Source: Pseudisothecium myosuroides
Lineage: Eukaryota; Streptophyta; Bryopsida; Hypnales; Lembophyllaceae
DNA length: 64,000 nt
Direction: 5' to 3'
Assembly: GCA_951799445.1 (NCBI GenBank)
Contig: OX637288.1
Location: 27,941,288-28,005,287 of the forward strand
Position numbers and translations under genes: made by a program. The notes under the pieces were generated by a model. That model ran no database searches. It had not been told where the DNA came from and was given only the letters and a program-made list of their open reading frames with translations. Of this stretch, positions 13,178 to 24,400 are shown in pieces (position 1 is the first letter of the stretch; the number at the start of each line of letters is the position of its first letter).

Positions 13178-14099
13178 TCCCTAAAGGACCGAGGCCTATT
13201 TTCTGCCAAAAAACACTCAAAACTGCCATTTCTATAGCAAAGATTAAAAAAAAAATTTAATTGTATTTTTTTTCACATCTAACCGTAGGATCTTACACCT
13301 AACTAGTATTAAAAAGTGTTAAAAAAAATTCAAAATTTTTGACCACACAAATTGCAAGATATTTGCTTTTAAAGTGGAAAAAACAAGTTTTTCAGCACAT
13401 TGCGGGACTGGATTTTTTGACTTTGAACATTTTTAACTTAAAATTTTTGCACTACAGAGTTTTGAGCTTTAAATCTTTATAGTGGAGAATTGAGTTGAGA
13501 GTCTAGGGAAAAAAATTAAATTCAAAAAAACTTAATTATCATTCTTCAAAAAATTGTTAAGTAGAAGTAGATACGAGATAGAAGGAAAATCTAAAATATT
13601 TATATATTTTAGATGGAATTAAAATATACTAATCCCAATGGTGAGATTGTTCTAGCCAGTAAATTAAACCATGATAATTTTTTTTTTTTAAATTGCAAAA
13701 ATTGCATTCAGAAATGAATCGCACAAGTTATTTTTTTCAAGAAGATGCTCTAACTACCCGAAAAACAAGAATGTCCATAACTTCCTCATAACAAAGTCAA
13801 ATGAAATGAATAAAAGCTTTCTAGATAGAAAAAAATATAATCTACGAGAAATTTTTTTTTTAAAAAAAATTCAAAATTTAAAAAAAAAAATTTGTTGCCC
13901 CCCGTCCCCACGCATTCCAAGAAATGGCATAACTTCTCACTCGAAGGTCCGATTTCAAATTTTTTTTTCCACCACATACCTCTCTCAATTCTTCACATTC
14001 ACAAAAAGTTTCAAAAAATGGTATGAATTTGTCCTCCCGTAGGTACCCGCCCGAAGTCCCATTTGTCCCCTGAACGGACAATGGTCCTTTAGGGGTTAA
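13174..14099 (+). mobile_element. TTAA-flanked short TIR element, copy C
   Basis: A 918-bp element (13178-14095) with left end TCCCTAAAGGACCGAGGCC and right end GGACAATGGTCCTTTAGGGG, bounded by TTAA at 13174-13177 and 14096-14099. It is in the same orientation as copy B, immediately adjacent, and shares one TTAA with it. No coding capacity was seen. The first base of the left end is T where the other copies have C. Confidence 0.82.
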
Positions 14100-14216
14100 C
14101 GATTCTTTCATCTCAAACGACAAATCAAACGTCCCGCAACAATTCTTCACACCCTCAAAATTTTTGAAAATTCCACGAAGCCCTAAAAGTTTGTTTCAAG
14201 AGTGTTGCGCGTGCAC

Positions 14217-14644
14217 CTTTTATCCATTGAGTTCCATTTCGAGCTTCTCCTGGTGCGGCGCATTAGTGTCGATCCACTCCTGGTCCAAGGCGTAAGCCGG
14301 CCCCAGTCGGTTGTTATCCTTCTCTACGCACTCCTTGAACAGCATCGTGTTGTCGCCCTTGCAAATCTCGTCCAATAGCATGCGCCGGGCCTCAAGCTCC
14401 AAATTGCGCGAGTGGTAGTGATCGGCGATGAAATGCAGGCTTGCGATTTGGTGTGACCGGTGTATAGGGAGGCGTAATTCTCCACGTTGATGTGCTTGGG
14501 TGTGGCCACGCCCAAGGCAACCGTCACAGAACGGACCTGATTGTTGTTTACTCCGACCCGTCCATGGCCATCAACAATCAGCTGCTCGCTTGATTGACTG
14601 CTTGTTTGCTTCCTTGATTTCTCGTTTGATTCTCTGGACCGCAA
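14217..14644 (-). pseudogene. COP9 signalosome subunit 1 (CSN1/FUS6) first-exon copy, disabled
   Basis: CSN1 is a PCI-domain subunit of the COP9 signalosome, which removes NEDD8 from cullin-RING ligases in the nucleus. From the ATG at 14644 the frame runs through HINVENYASLYTGHTK, the conserved N-terminal block. After it a single missing base shifts the frame, and the sequence continues as LHFIADH, LEARRMLLDEICKGDNTMLF, RLGPAYALDQEWID and KLEMELNG. The next codon is TAA where family members have tyrosine, followed by AAG and a GTGCAC donor-like site at 14216. With both a frameshift and a nonsense codon, and no downstream exon in the window, it is an inactive copy of exon 1. The 5' flank (14645-14900) is GC-rich and may be copied promoter. 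Confidence 0.8.
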
Positions 14645-14649
14645 AAAGG

Positions 14650-16059
14650 CTCGACAAATCGCTATAAAAACTTCCGCCTACAGATGAATCCCATTTCCGC
14701 TTGCAAAATCAGAACAACTATATACGAATTGCTCAAGGCGCTGGAGACATAATCACGTGCCCTGGAGACTCATCACAGAGGATTCGCGAATGTTTCCCGA
14801 AGAATTAGGGTTTCGCATTTCGTTCGCCCTGTTCCCTACTCTCCCGTTCCCCGCGTGCCGCGGCGTTCCCCTCATTGGGAGCGTCAGCGTTTCCAACGGG
14901 GCCCATAATAAAATTGAGATCTACATCTATCTATAAAGATTGCACACACTAATGTAAATTCCAATTGCATTTTACTTATATCATTACATAGATTTTAGGA
15001 TTCGTTTTTGAAATGTAATTACATGATTGACATCCTTTTTACTTGGGATAAAATAGCCAATTCTAGTTCTTAAAGTTTTGGATATTTTAAATTTTATTAC
15101 AAATAAAAATCTTAAAATGCATTTTTTATAAAATTTTAATTTATCTATTATTGAGCATGACTATTTTGAAGAATATTTTTTTTCAACTTTAATTTTTGGG
15201 AATACATGTATTATTTAGTGTTCTACTAGTTTTGTTTCCATATTCGATTTATGTTTTTGAGTGTAGTTTTCTAAAAGTTTTTAATACACCTTCTACTTTT
15301 TTAAATGCAATAAAAATAATATGTGCTTTTTGCAATTGCTTGCCTATTTTATATGCATACAAAGTGTGGAAAAATTTGACTATTTTTGAAAGTATCTAGT
15401 TGACGTTTGTAAAATAACATAGAACTATAGGCTATAATTTCTAATTTCCAATGTTGAATTCAAAATAGTACTAAGGGTTATTCTTTTAAAATTTAAAATT
15501 AAATCAAATTTCTAATATTAAAATTTTCCAATTTTTTCCAATTTAAATCTAAAAAATATCCTTTCTTTCCTCAACTTGTGTATCTTGGCTCAATGGCTTT
15601 TATATAAGGTAGTTGTCATTTCCATCTTTGTGCAAGTTAGAGATTGTTTCTCAGGTTGAAGCAAAACTTTCACACTAGAAGATGATGAATGTTTTTAGTC
15701 ATACCAATGTTTTGTTCATCCTTGACAAAGAAATGTAAATTGTTTATCACAGAGTAAATTATTGTTATTCTATTGTAATTTTCCACCCAATTTATCTATC
15801 TTATAAGATAATATTGATCAAATAAGCATTTGAGCATGGTTCCTATTATTAGACTATCTAAATTTTGTTAGATCTTATTAGAAGTCAAAAGAGAATTTTA
15901 AATTCACTTAGTATGCATTTTTGGACACTCTATAAAAAATTAGGAATTTTCAAAGTATTGAAAATATGCGTGCCAAGAATTGACTCTAGACTCTCATGAA
16001 TAGAGGTTCACTTGAATTTTAGGCATACATATGTATATGTATATGTGTATAGATGTTTG

Positions 16060-16094
<35 letters not shown>

Positions 16095-16507
16095 ATGTGT
16101 GTATATATATGAATTGATTTTAGAAATGAGTCAAAATTAGGTGCAATTACCTTGTTGTAATTAGAAGTGCAGCTAGAAAAAATTTCAAGATATACAATGG
16201 TACTTGCATTTTTTTATTGAAATTTCAAAAATAAATATTGATTACTATTATCAATTTGAAATCTCAAAAGAAGAAGAATTACCAAGATTTTATGATTTTT
16301 ATGCTGTTTTACACTTGTGTTTTTAAAATATATATTTTATTTAAAAATAAATAAATGAATCTTGTATTATATACTGACTAGATTGCCCTGTGTCATTGCG
16401 ACAACTCTAGCAGAGTATCCTATATTCAATCCCTTTGTTGAAACTTATACAATTATTTTTTATAGTTCATGCAATATCCCTTTTATTTAATTTGTGTATG
16501 TTGTACC
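14650..16507. other. AT-rich spacer with a dinucleotide tract
   Basis: After a GC-rich first 250 bp (possible copied CSN1 upstream DNA), the sequence is AT-rich with no supported gene. A compound (AT)n/(GT)n tract lies at 16022-16110. Confidence 0.5.
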
Positions 16508-16990
16508 TGCCATGTGACATGACATCAAAGGTGACACCATGTCAATTGGATGTAGTTTAATCTTATTTGGGAACCTTCGGCTATTTTGAAACTTCACTTT
16601 AGGTGGCACTTCAAGTAAAAGTTAACATTTACCTTATCTAAAATAATTATAGAAGTTGACTTTTACTTTAGTCTATTTTTGTCAACTATGGTGGAGTATT
16701 TAAAGCTTCAAGGTTCCCTTGACTTGACATATTTGCCAAGTCGAGTCTTGTAGGTGTTTTGAGAGAAAAATATATTATTGTTGAGGTTTGTTCAACTATG
16801 GTATTGACTTTAGTAAAGGTTCACTTTCTCTTGCATTTGCACTTTTAGATTCTTCTTTCATTAAGTGAGAGATAGCTTGCCTTACATGTGTACAAATCTT
16901 GTATCTAATCATTTGGCAAAGAATTCTTCTTCTTCAAGATTTGTGGTTCAACACTTGTGGAGTGATTTGATTTGATTTCCACAAGAATTT

Positions 16991-17000
16991 GATATATTTA

Positions 17001-17054
<54 letters not shown>
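16991..17054. repeat. (TA)n microsatellite
   Basis: More than 25 TA units, slightly interrupted at the left end, inside the first extra segment of the expanded LTR-like copy. Confidence 0.95.
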
Positions 17055-17058
<4 letters not shown>

Positions 17059-17104
17059 TTTATACTTGTAATGTGTAAGTATTTATCATATAAATATTGA
17101 TTCA

Positions 17105-17386
17105 ATGTTTTTTTGTTTTTTTTGCTATCTGAGAATTGAAAGAGAACAATATGTTGCAGGGGTTACCTTAGGAGTTTTAGTTGAGCTCTGGAGTTTTTAT
17201 CTATCCGAGCAATTATTCAAGCTGGAAGGAAAGATATCCGGGCCTGAAGGAAAGGTATCTGGGCTTGAAAGTACTCTTGATGGGCACGATATGCTTCTAA
17301 AAGATATCTTGCGTGAGATTCAAAAGATAAGGAGCAATACAAACAGTCAATTTAATGAGCTAAAAGCCATGTTGATGAAATCGTGA
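17105..17386 (+). CDS. short ORF with coiled-coil-like C-terminal half, unknown
   Basis: A 93-codon ORF, unrecognised. The first 15 codons look like read-through of an intron: an acceptor-like atgttgcag precedes gggttacc. The region after about residue 38 is rich in leucine at heptad spacing (LFKLEGKI, KVSGLESTLDGH, MLLKDILREIQKIRS, FNELKAMLMKS), suggesting a short coiled coil. It sits wholly within a segment present in one LTR-like copy and absent from the other, so it may be a captured terminal exon. Expression is not implied. Confidence 0.25.
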   Translation: MFFCFFCYLRIEREQYVAGVTLGVLVELWSFYLSEQLFKLEGKISGPEGKVSGLESTLDGHDMLLKDILREIQKIRSNTNSQFNELKAMLMKS

Positions 17387-17877
17387 TGCTTAGTCGCGAT
17401 TGTCTTTAGGCTTGTTGATGGCTGGTCCCTAGTCCCTAAGTAGCTTTGAGTTGTTGTTTGAGTTGAAATCGATTCCATTCCTTATTATTAGGGTCGTTAG
17501 AATGAGCATTGAACGTGGAGTTTGAGCGGCTTTAGAGAGTTGAGTTTGGAGTGGAAGGGAAGTAGTTTGGATTCTGTGGTGGTTAAGTTTTGGAACTTAA
17601 TTTTGGTTGCACACAGCATTTGTGTTTCGATGACCTTGGTTTAGGTGTTGCTTTTGGGTATAGGGGAGAGGTGCTGGTGAAAATTGGATGACAAATCTTT
17701 GTATCTAATCACTTGGCAAAGAATCCCTCTTCTTCAAAATTTATAGTTCAACAAATTTTAAAGTTGAGGCTAATTTATTTTCTTAAGTGTTGCTTTACTT
17801 GAAGATGATGGTTTAGTAAAGTCTTCACTTCTTCTCTCATGATTGCACTCTTGGATTCTTCCTTTATAGAGTGAGAG

Positions 17878-18168
17878 TTGCTTGATTTTGTATCTATAGA
17901 TTCTGTGTTTTTTCCCTCACCAGACTACTTGGAAGGTGAACACATTAGGCACTTTGGGCTAGTAATAGATACCAATAAGGCTTTTCAGCCTAACACAACG
18001 TTGGATACCACTAGAAGGCTTCAGGTCTTGACTGTGGGTACATTTGATGACATGAAAGATGATGAGTGCAGCTCAGTTCTCAAGATGTGCTGGGGCATTT
18101 CATTGCACTTGGAAGCTCCACTACCGCACTTGGATGTGGAAAAATGGTGTATAGTTCTATCATCTTGA
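17878..18168 (+). CDS. short ORF in second LTR insert, unknown
   Basis: A 96-codon ORF whose first ~15 codons belong to the repeat itself. The rest (YLEGEHIRHFGLVIDTNKAF..., ending EKWCIVLSS) lies in the second extra segment. The composition is protein-like, with mixed charged and hydrophobic residues, but no family was recognised. It is probably another captured piece and not an independent gene. Confidence 0.2.
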   Translation: MLDFVSIDSVFFPSPDYLEGEHIRHFGLVIDTNKAFQPNTTLDTTRRLQVLTVGTFDDMKDDECSSVLKMCWGISLHLEAPLPHLDVEKWCIVLSS

Positions 18169-18352
18169 CATTTGAATCCCACTACATCTATTGTAAAGCC
18201 TTCTAGTTGCTTGTTGGTGTGACATTGTCAATTAGGGGGGGCACTTGTGAGTGTTTTTTAATGTATTTTTTGTTTAGATTTTTCTTTTTTCTTTGATGTA
18301 GGTTTATGTCACTTGATCTATTGTGTGTTACAATCTTTATTTACACAACAGT

Positions 18353-19082
18353 TGTCATGTGACATGACATCAAAGGTGACACCATATAAAAATGGATGCA
18401 GTTTAATCCTTGGTTTAATCTTATTTGGGAACCTTCGGCTATTTTGAAACTTCCCCTTAGGTGGCACTTCAAGTACAAGTTAACATTTACTTTATCTAAA
18501 ATAATTATAGAAGTTAATTTTTAATTGAGCCTATTTTTGTCAATTATGGTGGAGTATTTAAAGCTTCAAGGTTCCTTTGACTTGACATTATTTGCCAAGT
18601 CAAGTCTTGTAGGTGTTTTGATAGAAAAATATATTATTGTTGAGGTTTGTTCAACTATGGTATTGACTTTAGTAAAGGTTCACTTTTTCTTGCATTTGCA
18701 CTTTTGGATTCTTCTTTCATTAAGTGAGAGATAGCTTGCCTTACATGTGTACAAATCTTGTATCTAATCATTTGGCAAAGAATTCTTCTTCAACATTTGT
18801 GGTTTAGCAAATTTAAAGTTGAGGCTAACTTATTTTCATGACTATTGCTTTGCTTGAAGATGATGGTTTATCATTTTGTAAAGTCTTCACTTCTTCTCTC
18901 GCGCTTGCATTCTTGGATTCTCCCTTTGTGGAGTGAGAATTGCTTGACTTTGGATATGTAGACTTTCTATGTTTTCTTGAGAGTGTTGTTTTTATGTATT
19001 TTTATTTAAATTTTGTTTTACTATTTGATGTAGGTTTATGTCACTCGATTTGTTGTGTATTACAATCTTTATTTACACGACA
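18353..19082 (+). repeat. LTR-like repeat, compact copy
   Basis: A 730-bp direct repeat of the preceding element, starting with the 17-bp palindrome TGTCATGTGACATGACA and ending ttacacgaca. Only two bases separate it from the end of the expanded copy. Shared landmarks are ggaaccttcggctattttga, ggtggagtatttaaagcttc, gtattgactttagtaaaggt and gatgtaggtttatgtcac. Confidence 0.7.
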
Positions 19083-21491
19083 TATCCAATTTGTTATATA
19101 TTACATATGATGCAAATTGTATCACAATTTCACCCATCATGGTTTTATTTTCATTTTCACTTGCACAATTCCTTTATCACTCATTTTTGAATGTTAAACC
19201 CTAATGACCTCCAAAAATCTTCTCAATGAATTTTGCACTTATATGAAATCTTTATTTTGTGGTTATATTGCAACAATCTTAATTTTTATATAAGATAAGA
19301 AACCCTATTTGCTCTACAATTTAGCGACAATGTACATTTTAAACTTTCAAAATGTAAGGTAAAACATCCATTTCTGACTAGGTAAGCAATTCAACCTATC
19401 TGTAGTATGGAAAAGGTTGAGGAATTTTTTTTCCCGTATAGACAAATATATTTGAGATGAATTCTATATTTTTCCACACCTTCATTCTTAATAACAAAAT
19501 TATTGTGAATTTTGAACATGAAGATTCTGTTTGTCCTGAAATTGTCATAGAGGTTATCCTATTTTTGACCATCACGTGGTTGCAAATTTGAGAATGCTTT
19601 ATTATTGAAATTGATCAATTTCCAAAATATCACTTGCAGCATTTCCAAATACAAGCAAGTTCCAACTCCGCTCAATGCTAAGGTAGAGGTACCTATTTTT
19701 TTTATAACTTAAGCATTTCAATCTATAAGATATGAAAAATTTGTTGAAAAATTGAGTTCAATTTATGCAAACATAATGATGAAGAAGAATGCAAAAAATA
19801 AAAATTTCCCAAGAATGAATATTTTATTCAATATAAGTGTGGATTTTTCATTTGGACCCCTTCTGGTCTCATAGACTCACCTATTACATACGGTTAGCTT
19901 TGGCAATTCTCTCTAAGCAAGATGGAAAAAGAGATGAGTGGACAAGAAGGTATAAACAAAGAATCTTTTCAATGAACAATGCACCCAATTGTTGTCTACA
20001 ACAGATCACCTTTAAAGTCATCATGGAGGGGCTGTCATAAATAGGTACATCTAGCTTAGGGCCAAATTCTATTACTGGCCTAGGGGACAATTTTTGGAAG
20101 GGACGGGAAGCTTCTAAAACTCTAGCTTTGCCAATTTTTTTGAAGGAGTTTCTATTGGAATTGGAGCCGCAAGCCCAGCTCCCTGGATTTGCTAATGGAT
20201 TAACGAGAATGAATCAACTTTAGAAATTATTATTTAGATTTGAAAACAGATTAGTGGAATGCCAACTTGCTTTAGAAAGAGCAGGCACTATAGTTATTCT
20301 AATTTGTTTTCTTCCTAAATTTGATATGCTCCAATTGACCTTCCAAGCCGTCCAGGTTTGTAAATCCTCTAAACACAAGTTGGAGGCTAGAAGAGTGGTT
20401 GGAGGCCCTGGATCATATCCTAGTGCAATGGAAACATCAATTGATAGTCCAGGGTTCAGAGTTCCAGTTAGCTAATGGAAATGTGTTCTTATTTGTCAAC
20501 TTAAAAAGCCGTAGCCCATTTTCCTACTTTGCATCATAATGGATCAGCATTATTGTGTCAACTTTCATGGCATTAGAAGAGATTTGAGGCCATTAGAAGA
20601 GTGCAAGTTCCCAAGGCGTTCCTAGCCTAGGAACTCTGCCACATGCGCAGTTTGACGTGGTCAAGAAAGTGCCGCATCAGATTTTTTGGAAAAAATAAAA
20701 TAAAATAAAAAAATAAAAAAATAAAATTTTAGTTTTGAATATATTTTTTTATTTTTAAAATTCTAACAGCATTACTGCTGGTTTAGAATAGGGGAACATG
20801 GAAGGGGAACAACCCTGAAACGGCCCTCTGGAGGCCTCAAAACTCTTCTAATGAAATGCACCACCCTACGATGCAAGAATGGGAGGTTTGGTTGAAAATG
20901 GGTGATCTACCTTACTCCATTATAATATAAGTTTAGTGGTCCCCAAGTGGTGCTAATAGTATTTCTTCCTTAATTTGAAGGCACAAGATGATGAAAAAAC
21001 ATCTCAAACCGTTTGGGCTAGATATGAAGGGAACTCAGGGACACAGACTTGGGAACAACAATGAGCCCAGGCTTGGGAACAACAATGAGCCCTGAACCTC
21101 ACTCCCACTGGAAGCTTATCCGACCACTTCGCTTCTCGGTACGAATTTCGGAGTCATTTGCGGCCAGAATTTTGCACTCTCTTTAGAAATGGCGTCGTTG
21201 CACTTAGTCAATTGAGATTTCACTCAAGCCGGACTTTCTATTGAGCTTCGTTTCATCAATTTTGTTGCATTGCTGCGATTGCTGTGCTCCTTTGCAGCTC
21301 TCACTCCTCCTCACATCCGCAACTAGCTATTTTGTTTCAGAGTTTGCATTTTTCTTGGCGAATTTCACAGTTTGCAAGAGCTCATCTCGCACGCACTGGA
21401 ATACTGAATGGACGCCGCCACTCAATTCGTACTCTTTTTTCAATCTTCTTCATGCTCTGGTATTGCGGTGATCACGCCGCAGTAGCTTACG
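19083..21491. other. spacer and NOA1 upstream region
   Basis: No supported gene. A perfect 17-bp palindrome GTTCCTAGCCTAGGAAC is at 20618-20634, and 20650-20870 is a diverged copy of a stretch near 6.2 kb. About 21100-21491 is GC-richer and should hold the promoter and 5' UTR of the plus-strand NOA1 gene. Confidence 0.5.
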
Positions 21492-24400
21492 ATGGCGTCG
21501 TCCCTGCTGCACGCCCTGGCTTCCGCTTCTATCTTCACGCGAGTAGAGAGATTTATCGAGTTTCCAGTTCGAAATGTGAAGCAGAGACAATTTAGGTGCG
21601 CTCAAGGTGATGATTGGGAAGGCAGTGTTAGGGTTACTGATGCGCGTCGGCAAAGCTTGAGGAAGGATGCATTATCAACAAAACCTGAATCTAACCCTAA
21701 TCTAGTAGAGAATTCTAGCAAACAAGGCGCGAAGAGCGATTCCTTGATTGAAGATGAAAATTCTGGCTCGAAAGTGACAGGAAAGAGCAGAGGAGAGATT
21801 TTCTTAGAGAGAGCAATGGGAACACAGGAATCAAATACAACAGCGAGAGCGCAGGTTTTGCCAGAAGTGACTCGGAATGTCAGGAAGGAGCGGAAGCAGA
21901 AAAGGGAGAAGTTGGCGACGTTTGTCGCAAGACGAGACGAGCCTTGCTGCTATGGATGTGGAGCAGTTTTGCAATCCGCAGTTGCGGAAGCGCCGGGGTT
22001 CTTGCCTCTCGCTACTTTTGAAGTTGTATGTTTCTGTACCATTGGCCTTTTGGTACTAGCCGGGAATGCGTTGCATTCGTTCGAGATTTCTTATACTCTA
22101 GTGTGTGAGCATGTATCTTGTCTGTTTTTCACTCGAATTTTGAACGAAACTCATTAGAATTTAGTGAAATGATGTATTGCTGGAGGTGGTAATATGTTGC
22201 TATGAGGTTAAGGTTTAGGGTTTAGGATGCTGAACTATCATCTTTGTCATGATGATGTGATCACTAAGGTACGTTACCTTGAACTATGCAAACAAGGATC
22301 TGACTTATGTGCTCATGGTGAGAATTCATTCTAATTTGTTTGGGTTGTTTCTAAGTGCAAATGGAACCTACCGCAAGTCATTTCGTAATTTGGAGTTGTG
22401 TTGATTTGCTGATGAATTTTCAGAGTCACTATGCTTATTCTTTTTTTCCAAGGTTACTTAAAAGTTTTGCATGAGAAGGTGAAAACCAAGGCACTTTCCA
22501 CGAATAAGAAAATTAGCGTGTGGCATTTTTCATTGGTTTAAGGTTGCTACTTGAATTGCATTGAGTGAAACTACAGATGTAGGGTTCAAGGAACTTGGGG
22601 CATGAAATTTATTCACTAAAGTGCAGGGTTTATGACTGTGCGTGGTGAATAATATGTCGAAAGAGTTAGGGGTTTGGTTCATCGTTACCGATAACATGAA
22701 TGGATCCCTCATCTTGTCTGTGCATTTTCGCAGAAAAAGAAGCACCATCAACTAAAGTCTGTCCTTTGCGGCAGATGCGTATTGCTTAGTCAAGGTGCGA
22801 TGATCCCTGCTGTTAGTGGGAATGGCGGTTACGGAGAGGGAAAAGGATTTGTTTCGGCGGATGAGTTGCGGGCTCAGCTTACTCACCTGCGATATGAAAA
22901 GGCTCTTATTGTGAAGCTGGTAAGGAAGCCCTTTCAAGTGTTTGAATCACTCTCCTGGTATCCGTTTGGAGCATGTCAGCAATTTTCAATCCATATCGGA
23001 ATGCTCGAATATCTCATCTCCCTTTTGGTATGCCTGCAGCGTTTTGCAAAACATGTTCCTGCTCCTAATTGATTCTTACGCTCCAATGCTCGATGCCATT
23101 TCGCTATTGCATTTTCAAATGTGAACGTGGAATACGAGTTTGGAGGGTTTCGATATGGGTAGTTCAATTAAAACTCATTAGGTGATCCCTCTTTGCAGGT
23201 TGACATTGTTGACTTCAATGGGAGCTTTCTGACTCGAGTTCGAGATCTTGTTGGTTCCAATCCAATAATTCTGGTTGTGACCAAGGTACACCATGATGCT
23301 TGCTTAACTAGAAGTTCACCATTGGGATGTTATTTCCGTCTTTTTTATGGTCCGTGTCACGACACCTATTGGGCTGGGAATATTAGCTTCATCTCATTCT
23401 TTCTCTTTGGGAACATCTTTTGTACATATCACTTGATGCCGATCATTCTCTGTTGGGTGTATGAAGGTAGATCTGCTGCCCAAAGGTACTGACATGGCTG
23501 CAGTTGGAGACTGGGTCCTGAGGACTACTCTTGCGAAAAAGCTCAAGTATGTCATATCTCGTTCATTCCTCTCTCGAGATGCAAATTACTCCCTTTGATT
23601 TTTCAGGAGTCAAACTATGATGTGATCTTGTTTTGATGTTCTGTGAGTGTAAGTGATTACCATCCTCTGTTTTTCCCCGGCGCATTCCCAACAAGGCCAA
23701 TTTTTCCAGGTGAACAATGATTGTGGAAGTCCACTTTTGATCTCCTATTCACAGATCATGTCTCACTCCTGTAAGGACTGTTCTCAAAGAATCTTTGTGT
23801 GTGGTTTGTTTACCCGCAGTGTCATTAGTGTACACCTAACCAGTGCAAAAGCTGTAACTGGAATCTCTGGGTTTTCCGCCGTAATGCAACGACAACGACA
23901 GGTGAATCTTGTTTTTCATTCGGCTTGGTACTTCTGTTTTATTGGTTCAACTCTTGAGGGGTCATTTGAGTTCTTTTGATTGCTTCACAAATCTTGACTT
24001 TTCGGTTTGTGACAGCTTTTAGGAGACGTGTTCTTGGTCGCACAGGTGCCTAGGTTCCTTTCCTTGAAGAGACTCATTTTTCCTTTCTAACAGCTCCTTT
24101 GGCATTGTTATACAGGGTCGGGATGTTTATGTTCTGGTAAGTGAACCCGTCTTGCAGACATTTTGGATTATAGCGTTTGCAGCATATTTCGTTTGTGCAA
24201 TTTTATGTGGCCTCTACTGGTTGTGACTTATCATGTAAGATCTGTGCAGTACTAGATGACTAGCTCACAATGATGGATCACAAACTGAAGTGGACATCTA
24301 TGTGTTGTGTTCCATCTAATTATCTGGAGCTAATGTCTTGAATTGCAATGTTCAGGGTTCGGCTAATGTTGGCAAGTCCGCCTTTATAAGTTCTTTGCTA

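Larger units (their letters stand above)
16508..18350 (+). repeat. LTR-like repeat, expanded copy
   Basis: Begins TGCCATGTGACATGACATC and ends ttacacaaca. It is collinear over ~700 bp with the copy at 18353-19082, but is interrupted by two extra segments: about 16955-17692 and about 17925-18240. TG...CA ends and an overall length of ~730 bp without the inserts suit a retrotransposon LTR. No primer-binding site, polypurine tract or reverse transcriptase was identified, so the LTR identity is inference. Confidence 0.6.

Noticed and set aside
24016..24045. 30-nt exon as an obligatory part of NOA1
   Set aside because: Splice ends and frame are fine, but the ten residues interrupt a junction that is continuous in the family. 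Left out of the main model and listed as optional.
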